From Scatocola faecipullorum (GTDB taxonomy: Bacteria > Pseudomonadota > Alphaproteobacteria > RF32 > CAG-239): a stretch of DNA of 64,000 bases. A program made the position numbers and the translations under genes. Where the stretch lies: positions 49,564 through 113,563 of the forward strand of contig DVNC01000028.1 in the NCBI GenBank assembly GCA_018714685.1, in the 5' to 3' direction. Under the pieces are notes generated by a model. It did not search any database, was not told the DNA's origin, and saw only the letters and a list, made by a program, of their open reading frames with translations. Below are positions 1 to 9,265 of this stretch, piece by piece. Position 1 is the stretch's first letter, and each line of letters begins with the position of its first letter.

Positions 1-674
1 ATGATGAGCTGTCGGAGGACAGCAAAGCCCGCCTGGAAAAAAATCCGCTGCGCGTGCTTGATTCCAAAGAAGACTGCGATAAAAAAGTAGTCGAAAATGC
101 ACCGTTGTATAAAGACAGTTTGAATGAAGCCTCGACTTCTTTCTTTAATCAGGTCTTGACCGGATTGGATAAATTGGGTATTAAATACCGCGTCAATAAC
201 CGTCTGGTGCGCGGGCTGGATTATTATTCCCACACCGTTTTTGAATTGGTGACCGATAAGCTGGGCGCTCAGGGAACGGTTTTGGCTGGCGGCCGCTATG
301 ACGGTTTGGTCGAACAGATGGGCGGCGGCAAAGTCGCCGGCATCGGTTGGGCCTGCGGGGTCGAGCGTTTAAGCATGTTGCTTGAAGCCGATGTTTCGCT
401 GCCGCGCCCGGTAGCGGTTATTCCGGTAACCGAAGATGTTAATTTGCAGGCCGTCGAAATTGCTTATCGTCTGCGCAAAGCCGGTTTCAGCGTTGACCAG
501 AGTTACGGCGGCAATATGAAAAAGCGGATGATAAAAGCCAATAAGGCAAATGCATTTGCCGCGGTAATCGTCGGACCCGACGAACTGGCAAACGGTGAAG
601 TTACCGTTAAAAACCTCGACAGCGGCGAGCAGAAAACCGTTGCTTTGAATAATATTGAAAAGGAAATAAATTAA
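1..674 (+). CDS. hisS: Histidyl-tRNA synthetase, C-terminal part (5' end outside window)
   Basis: This class II aminoacyl-tRNA synthetase charges tRNA-His in the cytosol. The reading frame is open from base 3 onward, so the true start lies before the window. The visible part holds the histidine-specific motif RGLDYYSHTVFE, then GGRYDGL and the class II motif 3 region GIGWACGVERL. The last ~90 residues form the anticodon-binding domain, starting around PVAVIPVTEDVN. The stop codon overlaps the prfA start by one base (TAATG), so the two genes are probably co-transcribed and translationally coupled. Confidence 0.96.
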   Translation, partial: DELSEDSKARLEKNPLRVLDSKEDCDKKVVENAPLYKDSLNEASTSFFNQVLTGLDKLGIKYRVNNRLVRGLDYYSHTVFELVTDKLGAQGTVLAGGRYDGLVEQMGGGKVAGIGWACGVERLSMLLEADVSLPRPVAVIPVTEDVNLQAVEIAYRLRKAGFSVDQSYGGNMKKRMIKANKANAFAAVIVGPDELANGEVTVKNLDSGEQKTVALNNIEKEIN

Positions 675-1750
675 TGGCCTCTTTTGCTGAAAAACTGGCG
701 AATGTGGTAAGCCGCCACGATGAAATTTCGGCTTTGCTGTCTTCTCCCGACGTCGGTGCCGACGATTTGGTGCGCATGAATAAGGAATTGGCGGCCTTAA
801 CCCCGGTAGTGGAAGCAATACATGAATATAATCATGCCGAAAAAAATATGGCCGATGCCAAGGCGATGATGGATGATTCCTCGCTGGATAAGGAAATGCG
901 CGAAATGGCCGAAGCCGAATTTTACGAGCTGAAAGAAAAGCTGCCGGAACTGGAAAAGCAGATTAAAATTCTTCTGCTGCCCAAAGATGCCGAAGACGAA
1001 AAAAACGCGATTCTCGAAATTCGTGCCGGCACCGGCGGTGATGAAGCCGCTTTGTTCGGAACCGTGCTGTTTGAAATGTATCAACGCTATTCGGCTTTGC
1101 AGGGCTGGAAATTTGAAACCATTGACGTGGATGAAAACGGCCTGGGCGGCTACAAGCAGGCAACCGCCAAAATCACCGGCAAAGATGTTTTTGCCAAATT
1201 AAAATTTGAGTCCGGCGCACACCGTGTACAGCGAGTGCCGGTAACGGAATCGCAGGGGCGGGTGCACACGTCGGCCGCTACCGTAGCCGTTCTGCCCGAG
1301 ATTGAAGAAGTTGATATGTACATCAATCCGGCTGATTTGAAAATTGACGTTTACCGCGCCTCGGGAGCCGGCGGACAGCACGTTAACCGGACGGAATCCG
1401 CCGTTCGCATTACGCATATTCCCACCGGGGTTGTCGTACAGTGTCAGGACGACCGTTCGCAGTATAAAAATAAGGAAAAGGCGATGAACCACCTGCGGGC
1501 CAAGTTGTATGACTTGCAGAAATCGACCATTGACAAAGAATATTCCGAACGCCGCAAGTTGCAAGTCGGTTCCGGTGACCGTTCCGAACGGATTCGCACC
1601 TATAACTATCCGCAGGGGCGGGTAACCGACCATCGGATTAACCTTACTTTGTATAAATTGGACGAAGTGGTTTCCGGCGATGCTCTGGGCGAAATTATCG
1701 ATGCTCTGGTCATGGAAGACCAGGCAGAACGTCTGGCTGAACTGGATTAA
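674..1750 (+). CDS. prfA: Peptide chain release factor 1
   Basis: RF1 recognises UAA and UAG stop codons and triggers release of the finished peptide on the ribosome. At 358 residues it has the usual length. The stop-codon-reading tripeptide of the RF1 type is PVT, within RVPVTESQGRVHTS; RF2 would have SPF. The catalytic GGQ is in SGAGGQHVNRTESAVRI. The start overlaps the hisS stop. The methyltransferase gene prmC, which often follows prfA in proteobacteria, is not next to it here; a 139-base spacer leads to dnaE instead. Confidence 0.97.
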   Translation: MASFAEKLANVVSRHDEISALLSSPDVGADDLVRMNKELAALTPVVEAIHEYNHAEKNMADAKAMMDDSSLDKEMREMAEAEFYELKEKLPELEKQIKILLLPKDAEDEKNAILEIRAGTGGDEAALFGTVLFEMYQRYSALQGWKFETIDVDENGLGGYKQATAKITGKDVFAKLKFESGAHRVQRVPVTESQGRVHTSAATVAVLPEIEEVDMYINPADLKIDVYRASGAGGQHVNRTESAVRITHIPTGVVVQCQDDRSQYKNKEKAMNHLRAKLYDLQKSTIDKEYSERRKLQVGSGDRSERIRTYNYPQGRVTDHRINLTLYKLDEVVSGDALGEIIDALVMEDQAERLAELD

Positions 1751-1889
1751 AAACGGTAAATCCAAACGCTCGGAAACCGGCGGGGCAGAGATGAACTGCC
1801 GCCGCCGTACGATGCTTGTATATGAGTCGCATTTTTTGATTGTGTCAGAAGCGGTTTCCTTTTATGATAACGACAATTAAGAGGAAAGA

Positions 1890-4800
1890 ATGTCAGAGCC
1901 TAAATTTGTACATTTAAGAGTTCATACCGCCTATTCGTTGTCGGAAGGCGCCATGCAGGTGCCGGCTCTGATTCACAAATGTCATGCTCAGGGCATTGCC
2001 GCCATTGCCGTAACCGACACCGCCAATATGTTTGGCGGCAAGGCTTTTTCCAAATATGCCTCGGAAGAAGGGGTCAAGCCGATTATGGGCTGCCAGTTCT
2101 ATCTGCGCAATCCTGATGCCGATGACGTGTTAAAGTCCAAAGGGCGCGTGATTGAGCCGGATAAGATTATCCTGCTGGTCATGAATGATGAAGGCTATCA
2201 TAATATTATGAAGCTGATGAAAATCGCCTACCTCGACGGTCCAAACCTTGAAAAACCGCAGATTCGCCTGCAAAACCTGCGTGAGCTGAATGCCGGGCTG
2301 ATTGCCCTGACCGGTGGTGTTGAAGGGCAGATTGGCCGTTTGCTTCTGGAAAATCGTAAAGATGAAGCCGAAAAAACGCTGGTCGAACTGAAGGAGATTT
2401 TCCCCTCCCGTTTGTATATGGAGATTATGCGCATCGGTCTCGAAACCGAGCAGCGCACTGAGGAAGATTTTATCAATTTGGCCTATAAATATGATATCCC
2501 GCTGGTTGCCACCAACGAAGCATTCTTTTTTGATGCTGATATGTATGAAGCGCATGATGCGCTGGCTTGCATTGCTGCCGGTGAATATGTTGCCAACGAT
2601 AACCGCAAAAAGTTTTCGCCCAATAACCGCCTCCGCTCCGAAGCGGAAATGATTGAACTTTTCAGCGACCTGCCGGAAGCGGTCGAAAGCACGGTTCGCA
2701 TTGCCGAGCGTTGCAATTATCTTTCCAAAAAGGTTAATCCGCTGCTGCCGATTTTTGAATGTCCGGACGGCAAAACCCAAGATGAATTTATTACCGAAGA
2801 GGCCTATAAAGGACTTGATGAGCGAATGAAAGCTCAGGTTTATTTTGAGGGAATGACGGCGGAAGAGAAGGCTGAAATTGACGAGCGTTATTATGCCCGC
2901 CTTGAATATGAATTGAGCGTTATCAAAAAAATGGGCTTTCCCGGCTACTTCCTGATCGTATCGGACTTCATCCGCTGGTCCAAAGGGCATGGCGTGCCGG
3001 TCGGTCCGGGCCGCGGTTCCGGTGCAGGCTCAATCGTGGCTTGGTCTTTAAAAGTAACCGACCTTGATCCGCTGAAACTGGATCTGCTGTTTGAACGTTT
3101 TCTTAATCCGGAACGTATTAACATGCCGGATTTCGACGTCGACTTCTGTCAGGAAAACCGCTACAAAACCATTGAATATGTGCAGAACAAATACGGTTTT
3201 GACCATGTGGCGCAGATTATTACCTACGGTAAGCTGCAATCCAAAGCGGTGATTCGTGACGTGGCTCGTGTGCTGCAGATGCCCTATGCTCAGGCAGACC
3301 GCATCAGCAAAATGATTCCGCCCGGCGTGCAGGGTAAAAATCCGACCTTGCAGGAATCTCTCGATCAGGTTCCTGAGTTGGAAGAAATGCGTCAAAACGA
3401 CCCGCAGGTCAATAAACTGTTTGACATTGCGATGAAACTGGAAGGACTGTATCGCCAGTCCGGTGTCCATGCTGCCGGTGTGGTTATCGGCGACCGCCCG
3501 CTTGACCAGCTGGTTCCGCTTTATAAAGATCCGAAGTCGGATATGCCGGTGACCCAGTATGATATGAAATATGTCGAGGAAACCGGCCTGATTAAGTTTG
3601 ACTTTCTCGGCCTGAAAACTCTGACCGTGATTAAACGCGCCTGTGACTGGGTTAAAAAAGTGCACGGCGTTGAGCTGGATATGGACAATATCAATCTGGA
3701 TGACCGCCCGACCTACGAATTGTTGCAGCGCGGCGATACTTCCGCGGTGTTCCAGTTTGAATCTCCCGGCATGAAAGACGTTCACAAGCAAATCAAGCCT
3801 GACCGTTTTGAAGACCTTATCGCTATCGTTTCCCTCTACCGCCCGGGCCCGATGGACAATATTCCGAGCTATATCAAACGCAAGCACGGGGAAGAAGACA
3901 TTACTTACCTGCATCCGCAGCTGGAGCCGATTCTTAAGGAAACCTACGGCATTATGATTTATCAGGAGCAGGTTATGAACATCGCCCGCGCATTGGGCGG
4001 CTACACCATGGGCGGTGCGGACAAGCTGCGTAAAGTTATGGGTAAAAAAATGCGCGACGAAATTCCGAAACAGCGCAAAATGTTTACCGAAGGCGCCATT
4101 AAAAACGGCATTGAACAAGCTACGGCCGAAGCAATTTTTGACCAGATGGAAAAGTTCGCTTCTTACGGATTTAATAAGTCACACGCCGCTGCTTATTCGC
4201 TGATTTCTTACCAGACGGCTTATCTGAAAGCGCATTACCCGGTTGAATTCTTGTGCGCGGTTATGTCTCTTGATATTACCAACACCGAGAAACTGCTTCT
4301 TTATAAGGAAGAATGCAAAAAGATGGGTTTTGAGGTGCTGAAGCCTGATATTAACAAATCCGGTGCCGACTTTGCGGTGGAAGACGGCAATATCCGTTAT
4401 GCCCTGGGCGCCATTAAAGGCGTCGGTGCCGCCAATATGCAGGCGATTGAAGATGAACGCCGGGCGCACGGCCCTTATAAGGACTTGTCTGATTTCATTC
4501 ATCGTACCGACATCAAGCAGATTAACCGCCGCCAAATGGAACAGCTGGCCAAGGCCGGGGCTTTTGACTGTTTGGATAAAAACCGCGGCAAGATTTTTGC
4601 CAACATTGAAACGATTATGCAGCATATTGCCGCAGCCAGCGAACTGAAGACCAGTTCTCAGGCTTCGCTGTTCGGTACCGAGGAGCTGCATACCACCGTC
4701 AAACTGGCCGATAAGCCGGATTGGCCGGAGCTGGAAAAGTTGAAGCTTGAAGCTGAGGCCGTCGGCTTTTATCTTTCCGCGCACCCGCTCGACAGCTATG

Positions 4801-5360
4801 CCCGCGGCATGGAGCGGCTGGGGGTTAAAACTGCGGTGGAGGTTTTCCATAACATTAAAGTCGGCGATACGATTCGCGCCAAACTGGCCGGCTGTGTCAA
4901 TTCGGTGCAGAAACGCATCAGCAAAAGCGGCAACAAATATGCCTTTGTCGAATTTTCCGATGCCACCAGCAACTTTGAAGGGCTGCTGTTTTCCGAAGGT
5001 TTGGCCCGGTTTGAAAATGTGCTGAGTTCCGGTTTGCCGGTATTGGTCAGCATGAGCATCGACAAGCAGGAAGAGGACGGCCGCCCTCGCTGCATGATTA
5101 ATAATGTCGATACGCTGGACAAGGCAATTGCCGATGTCGCCAACGGCCTGGAAATCGAATTGAACGATGCCAGTGCGTTGCCCGGTTTGAAGGCCATTCT
5201 TTCCAAAGATAGAAATGGCAAAAATAAAATATATATTAAACCCGATAACAAGGACTGGGACGTCCGCATAGAACTGGCCGGCGGCTTTGCCTTTGCCGAC
5301 CAGGACTTCTTAAGCCGCATCCGCAGCCTGCCCGGGGTAACTACAGTAAAGGAAATCTGA
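1890..5360 (+). CDS. dnaE: DNA polymerase III alpha subunit
   Basis: The replicative polymerase subunit, 1156 residues, close to the E. coli length. The PHP domain opens the protein (VHLRVHTAYSLSEG near residue 8). The polymerase core has the GPGRGSGAGS motif and the catalytic aspartates in MPDFDVDFCQE, with a third in KFDFLGLKTL. Helix-hairpin-helix and OB-fold regions follow, with the OB-fold near residues 985-1080. A GAGG ribosome-binding site precedes the ATG. The next gene starts two bases after the stop, so the downstream membrane proteins are probably in the same transcript. Confidence 0.97.
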   Translation: MSEPKFVHLRVHTAYSLSEGAMQVPALIHKCHAQGIAAIAVTDTANMFGGKAFSKYASEEGVKPIMGCQFYLRNPDADDVLKSKGRVIEPDKIILLVMNDEGYHNIMKLMKIAYLDGPNLEKPQIRLQNLRELNAGLIALTGGVEGQIGRLLLENRKDEAEKTLVELKEIFPSRLYMEIMRIGLETEQRTEEDFINLAYKYDIPLVATNEAFFFDADMYEAHDALACIAAGEYVANDNRKKFSPNNRLRSEAEMIELFSDLPEAVESTVRIAERCNYLSKKVNPLLPIFECPDGKTQDEFITEEAYKGLDERMKAQVYFEGMTAEEKAEIDERYYARLEYELSVIKKMGFPGYFLIVSDFIRWSKGHGVPVGPGRGSGAGSIVAWSLKVTDLDPLKLDLLFERFLNPERINMPDFDVDFCQENRYKTIEYVQNKYGFDHVAQIITYGKLQSKAVIRDVARVLQMPYAQADRISKMIPPGVQGKNPTLQESLDQVPELEEMRQNDPQVNKLFDIAMKLEGLYRQSGVHAAGVVIGDRPLDQLVPLYKDPKSDMPVTQYDMKYVEETGLIKFDFLGLKTLTVIKRACDWVKKVHGVELDMDNINLDDRPTYELLQRGDTSAVFQFESPGMKDVHKQIKPDRFEDLIAIVSLYRPGPMDNIPSYIKRKHGEEDITYLHPQLEPILKETYGIMIYQEQVMNIARALGGYTMGGADKLRKVMGKKMRDEIPKQRKMFTEGAIKNGIEQATAEAIFDQMEKFASYGFNKSHAAAYSLISYQTAYLKAHYPVEFLCAVMSLDITNTEKLLLYKEECKKMGFEVLKPDINKSGADFAVEDGNIRYALGAIKGVGAANMQAIEDERRAHGPYKDLSDFIHRTDIKQINRRQMEQLAKAGAFDCLDKNRGKIFANIETIMQHIAAASELKTSSQASLFGTEELHTTVKLADKPDWPELEKLKLEAEAVGFYLSAHPLDSYARGMERLGVKTAVEVFHNIKVGDTIRAKLAGCVNSVQKRISKSGNKYAFVEFSDATSNFEGLLFSEGLARFENVLSSGLPVLVSMSIDKQEEDGRPRCMINNVDTLDKAIADVANGLEIELNDASALPGLKAILSKDRNGKNKIYIKPDNKDWDVRIELAGGFAFADQDFLSRIRSLPGVTTVKEI

Positions 5361-5362
5361 CC

Positions 5363-6241
5363 ATGTCTGGAAAAAAGGAAAAGCTTAAAAAAAGCAAGCC
5401 TGCCGAAAATTGCACTTTTCTGCCGCCGCGGGTTTCTGATGACGGGGCGGTTCGGCTGCCGGCCGTTAAACTGATTTATCTGCCTTTCGGAATTATGGTT
5501 GACAAATTTGTTTTGCTTCTGAAACTCGGCAGTTTTTATGCTTTGCTGCTGAGCCTGGTTTCCTTTGTTTTCGGCTATGCTTATATTTGCAATTTGCCTT
5601 TGGTGCGTAATTTCCCTTGTGCCGTGGGGGGCAGTTTTTTGCCGCTTTATTTTTTGTTTAAATATGTTTTGCTGCTGGGCTTTGCCGTAAAGTGGTATCA
5701 AACGGCGTTTCTCGGCTGTACTCTGGGATGGAAGAATATTTTTCCCGTCTGCCGGCGTGATTTTCTGTCAATGGGACTGTTGGCCGGGTTCTTTTTGCTG
5801 AATCTGGCTCCCGTGTTGTCGTTTTACCTGCTGCTGATTCGCGAGCCGAATCCCGACGCTGCGATAGAAGTTGCCTATTTTGCCTGTGTTTCGGTCGGTT
5901 TCTTGGTTCCTTTTGCGGTTATGCGTTTTTATTCGCTGTTCGGTCTGGCGGTTGAGGGTTGTCGCCTGCCTTCCTGGTCAGAGGTCTGGCAGCTCAGCCG
6001 CGGCAACACGTTGCGGATTCTGATTGCGCTGTTTTTTATTTTCTTTCTGACGCTGTTTGCTTTTCTGAATTTTTATCTTTTGATGCGCGGCTATGAAACC
6101 CAAAGCACGCTCTGGCTCGGCATTTCGTCAGAATTTGTTTATGACCTGATGCTGTTGATGCTGCTGAGCCTGTTCGTCAATCACTGCTATATCCAGAAGT
6201 TGTTTATGTTTGGAGAGACTGTTAATGAAACCAATGATTAA
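5363..6241 (+). CDS. Polytopic membrane protein of unknown function
   Basis: A 292-residue protein with a short charged N-terminus (lysine-rich, residues 1-20) and about six hydrophobic segments, so an inner-membrane protein. I do not recognise the family with certainty. A segment near residue 212, SRGNTLRILIALFF, resembles TSGNTVKIFLGLIL in the next gene, so the two are likely distant paralogues and may act together. It starts two bases after dnaE and overlaps the next gene by 17 bases. Confidence 0.8.
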   Translation: MSGKKEKLKKSKPAENCTFLPPRVSDDGAVRLPAVKLIYLPFGIMVDKFVLLLKLGSFYALLLSLVSFVFGYAYICNLPLVRNFPCAVGGSFLPLYFLFKYVLLLGFAVKWYQTAFLGCTLGWKNIFPVCRRDFLSMGLLAGFFLLNLAPVLSFYLLLIREPNPDAAIEVAYFACVSVGFLVPFAVMRFYSLFGLAVEGCRLPSWSEVWQLSRGNTLRILIALFFIFFLTLFAFLNFYLLMRGYETQSTLWLGISSEFVYDLMLLMLLSLFVNHCYIQKLFMFGETVNETND

Positions 6242-7049
6242 TCTGCCTTTCGGCGAAAGTCTGAAACGGACTTATCTGTATGTCTTTGCCAACTTCGGCA
6301 AGGCGATGAAAATCTGCTCTTTTTGGATTGTTTTGATGCTGGCGGCCGATGTTCTGATGTCCTTTCCGTCCCAGTGTCGGGAAGGGCAGAATTGTATCGG
6401 CTGGCAGAGCAATGTCTCCATGCTGCTGTCGGTAATTGCCTCGGCAGCCGTATCGGTGTCTTTTGCACGGACGGTCATTTTGAAAGAGGAATATGACTGG
6501 TTCCGCATTTCGCTTGGCGGACGAGAATTAAAATATCTGCTGTTCAGCCTGCTTATCTTGCTGTTGATGTTGGCTGCTGCTCTGATTGTCGGCGTTGTCC
6601 TGGCCTGGCTTTGGCAAATGTTTAATCCCGGCAGTGTCGGCGTACGGCATCCGGGTTATCTCGGCACTTATTTTCTGTCGGTTCTGGTTATTGCCGCTTT
6701 TGCGTCACGGCTTTGTCTGGCTCTTTCGGCCGTAGCGGTTGACAATCGGGAAATCGGGCTGCGCAAAGCGTTTGACATAACCTCAGGCAATACCGTTAAA
6801 ATTTTTCTGGGACTGATTCTTTCCACTTTTCCGGTTATGGTGTTGCTGCTGCTGATCGGCAATCTGGCTCAGGGGATATTTGCCGACAGTTGGATGGGTA
6901 AATTTGTCGTTTCTGCGCTGGTTGTTTTTTTCTCGGCACTGAATGCAGTGTTCAAATCCTGTTATCTGGCACATATTTACCAATATTTTCTTTATTTTTA
7001 CAATCGCCGCCCGCAAGAGGAAAGTGCGGACAAAAGCCTGCTGGATTAA
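6225..7049 (+). CDS. Polytopic membrane protein, probable paralogue of the preceding gene
   Basis: About 274 residues with several hydrophobic helices. I chose the ATG at 6225 (MKPMINLPFGES) because a GGAG stands 10 bases upstream; an in-frame TTG at 6210 is less likely. The pattern LRKAFDITSGNTVKIF near the C-terminal third is reminiscent of membrane-domain families such as the glycerophosphodiesterase membrane domain, but this is only a resemblance. The gene overlaps its upstream neighbour and is followed at once by a strong terminator, so it ends the hisS-to-membrane-protein cluster. Confidence 0.8.
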   Translation: MKPMINLPFGESLKRTYLYVFANFGKAMKICSFWIVLMLAADVLMSFPSQCREGQNCIGWQSNVSMLLSVIASAAVSVSFARTVILKEEYDWFRISLGGRELKYLLFSLLILLLMLAAALIVGVVLAWLWQMFNPGSVGVRHPGYLGTYFLSVLVIAAFASRLCLALSAVAVDNREIGLRKAFDITSGNTVKIFLGLILSTFPVMVLLLLIGNLAQGIFADSWMGKFVVSALVVFFSALNAVFKSCYLAHIYQYFLYFYNRRPQEESADKSLLD

Positions 7050-7080
7050 AAAGAAAGGCGTTGTTAAACGCCTTTCTTTT
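7050..7080. terminator. Bidirectional Rho-independent terminator between convergent genes
   Basis: An 11-bp stem (AAAGAAAGGCG / CGCCTTTCTTT) with an 8-base loop, flanked by A and T runs, serves both strands. The stop codon of the leftward DUF2207 gene (7064-7066) lies in the loop, so the terminator overlaps that gene's last codons. Confidence 0.9.
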
Positions 7081-9175
7081 TGCCTGTTTTACCAAAATAT
7101 TCCGTCATCAGGTCAAGTTTGTAATAATCTTTGATTGCCGGGGCCGGTTCAAAAAATTCGGCCGTATCCAGCGCCAGAATATTGGCCTGCTGATTAAGAA
7201 AATCGCGGCCGAGCTTGATTGTCTCCGCATTGCGGATAAGATATTCCCTGTACTGCTGGGCATCTTTGACATTGCTTTTGATAAGGCCGCTGCGTTTGGC
7301 GAAAACCGAAGTATAGGCGAAAATAACATAAACCGCCGCCAAAATCATTACCGCGGAAACCAGATGCAGATACGCGCTCATTACCAGAACTGAAAAGGCT
7401 ATGATAATAACGGCAAAAACTTTTCCGAGGAACCCGAGCCAACGGTATTTGAATTTAGTTTTCAATACCCACAGATAAAACGCGATGGTAACCGTGCAGG
7501 CGGTCAGCACGGCAAAAGCCTGTCCGCTGTTGATGTTGAGCAGGGCCATGGCCGCTTCGGCAACCAGCAGCATGCCTATGCTGAAAAGCAAATAACCGAT
7601 ATTGAGCTTGAGTGCCAGCTGTTTGACTTTTCGCAGGGTGTTGGCTTCAACTTGCTTATAGGCCCGTTTCAGTTTCAGCTGATTGGCCGCGTTCAGCGCC
7701 AGCACGGCTTCGCTGCGTGAAAACAGGGCGTTTACGGCTTTGCGTTCTTTTCTTTCCAGCGATGAGAGATTATCGGTCCGTTTGACCAGCAGAATATCTT
7801 TGTCGCCGCGCTGAATGTCAATGATGTTTTTGCGGTAAAGCTCCAAAAGAAAGGCCGCAAAGGAAATCTTGTCAAACACGCCCATGGCCAGATAACGCAT
7901 CAGCGGTGCCCCGCGCTTGAAGCTGTTGCTGTTTTTGAGATTGTTTTTGGCAATGTATTTCCATGACAGGTAATAAGAAATCAAAATGCTCAGCAGACCG
8001 ACTGTTGCAACAAGAATGTCGCCGTAGTCTTCCAAAAACCATGTCAGCCGGCGGTTCCGATCTGCCGGAACAAAATCGGTTTTCGGCAGGGCGACAATCA
8101 CATGCATTCCTTCACCGATATACAACGGAACCAAAGCCGCAAAACCCAAAACGTTTTCATGCTCGCTCATCATGGTTCCGGCACTGGTCAGCTCATCCGG
8201 ATAGCCCAGAAACACCAGAGAACTGAGCGGCTTGCTGCTGCCGGGCAGGCGGATGGAAACCATTGCTTTGCCGATAATCAGATTCCAGCGGCTTCCGGTG
8301 GCGTCCCAGTAAAACTCGTTAAAGTCGTTGTATTGCCATAACTGCCGGTCAACCAGATATTGGAAATTATAGGTATAAACACCCGGCTCCAGTGTGTATT
8401 CTTCCTCCGGCACAATCACATAGCTGTCGCTTTCTTCAATAATTTTGTGGGGAACCTCCTGACCGTTAATGCTGACGGAAGCCAGATTTAAATCGATTTT
8501 GTTGGATACCCCCTCGCGGGAAGTGGATATTTTCGGAATAATCCGGGACAGGCCGTTTTTGAGCTTTTTACCTGCCGCCACCACGACGGCCGTATCATTG
8601 ATGCTGGCGGTGCCGTTCGGCAGAATTTCAATCTGAGTGGAAAAGTACGGAATATGTTCCTGAGCCGGAACCAAAGTCCTTTCTCCGCCCGGAAACTCAA
8701 CCGTCACCACCGGAAAATCAGGCGCCTGAAACTGCTGCATATCGTCCTGCTTAAGTTCAATATAGCGGGTGCCGCTGCTTTGGGCGTCACCGCGCGGACG
8801 GGTATCGCCTGAAGAAATGCGGTTGATAGCTTCATCGTAAATCCGTTCAAAAAAAGATTTGTTTTTTTCATTCATCTTGGCGATGTAGTCATCGCTGTGC
8901 TGCATATTGACCGAGGAGGGCTTGTCCATGGAATCCGTCGGTCCCAGATTGGAAATGGTTGCTTTTTTCAAACGCTCCATAATATATTTTTCCATGGCGC
9001 GGGTATCACGCGGGTCGGGAGAGTCGTCTTCCGGCGGCGGAGGGGGCAGATTGTCTTGCGAGGCTTTGTAAGCCTGGGCGGCTTCCATGTCTTCAAAAGC
9101 GACGGTTTTGGCCGAGGCGTCGATAATTTGCCAGCCGATGATACTGAAACAAATCGTAAGAAAAAGTTTTTTCAT
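7064..9175 (-). CDS. DUF2207-type membrane protein with signal peptide
   Basis: A 703-residue protein that starts with a signal peptide (MKKLFLTICFSIIGWQ). A long extracytoplasmic region follows, with the DUF2207-like part around YTLEPGVYTYNFQY. A transmembrane helix lies near residue 385 (ILVATVGLLSILISYYLSW). A cytoplasmic winged-helix-like region with FDKISFAAFLLELYRK comes next, then two or three further hydrophobic helices near residues 525-625. DUF2207 proteins are widespread and their function is unknown. The gene stands alone on the minus strand between two plus-strand clusters. Confidence 0.8.
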   Translation of the reverse strand: MKKLFLTICFSIIGWQIIDASAKTVAFEDMEAAQAYKASQDNLPPPPPEDDSPDPRDTRAMEKYIMERLKKATISNLGPTDSMDKPSSVNMQHSDDYIAKMNEKNKSFFERIYDEAINRISSGDTRPRGDAQSSGTRYIELKQDDMQQFQAPDFPVVTVEFPGGERTLVPAQEHIPYFSTQIEILPNGTASINDTAVVVAAGKKLKNGLSRIIPKISTSREGVSNKIDLNLASVSINGQEVPHKIIEESDSYVIVPEEEYTLEPGVYTYNFQYLVDRQLWQYNDFNEFYWDATGSRWNLIIGKAMVSIRLPGSSKPLSSLVFLGYPDELTSAGTMMSEHENVLGFAALVPLYIGEGMHVIVALPKTDFVPADRNRRLTWFLEDYGDILVATVGLLSILISYYLSWKYIAKNNLKNSNSFKRGAPLMRYLAMGVFDKISFAAFLLELYRKNIIDIQRGDKDILLVKRTDNLSSLERKERKAVNALFSRSEAVLALNAANQLKLKRAYKQVEANTLRKVKQLALKLNIGYLLFSIGMLLVAEAAMALLNINSGQAFAVLTACTVTIAFYLWVLKTKFKYRWLGFLGKVFAVIIIAFSVLVMSAYLHLVSAVMILAAVYVIFAYTSVFAKRSGLIKSNVKDAQQYREYLIRNAETIKLGRDFLNQQANILALDTAEFFEPAPAIKDYYKLDLMTEYFGKTGKKKGV

Positions 9176-9191
9176 AAAAACCTGCCCTCTG

Positions 9192-9222
9192 TTAACAAAT
9201 AAAACATATTTGCTAGTATAGA
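9192..9222 (+). promoter_or_regulatory. Possible promoter for the GlmU-like gene
   Basis: TTAACA at 9192-9197 and TATAGA at 9217-9222 are separated by 19 bases in an AT-rich intergenic stretch, upstream of an AAGGAG ribosome-binding site. The spacing is longer than ideal, so this is tentative. Confidence 0.35.
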
Positions 9223-9265
9223 TTACAGTTATTAAGAAAAGATAAAATTTTAAGGAGACCAGACT

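Noticed and set aside
1751..1889. prmC or small gene between prfA and dnaE
   Set aside because: The only open frame is 66 codons, overlaps the end of prfA and has no family features; the spacer is best left noncoding.
2130..4850. Long minus-strand open frames opposite dnaE (up to 356 codons)
   Set aside because: They lie antisense to a clear, complete dnaE, have no ribosome-binding sites and show no recognisable domain; they follow from dnaE codon bias.
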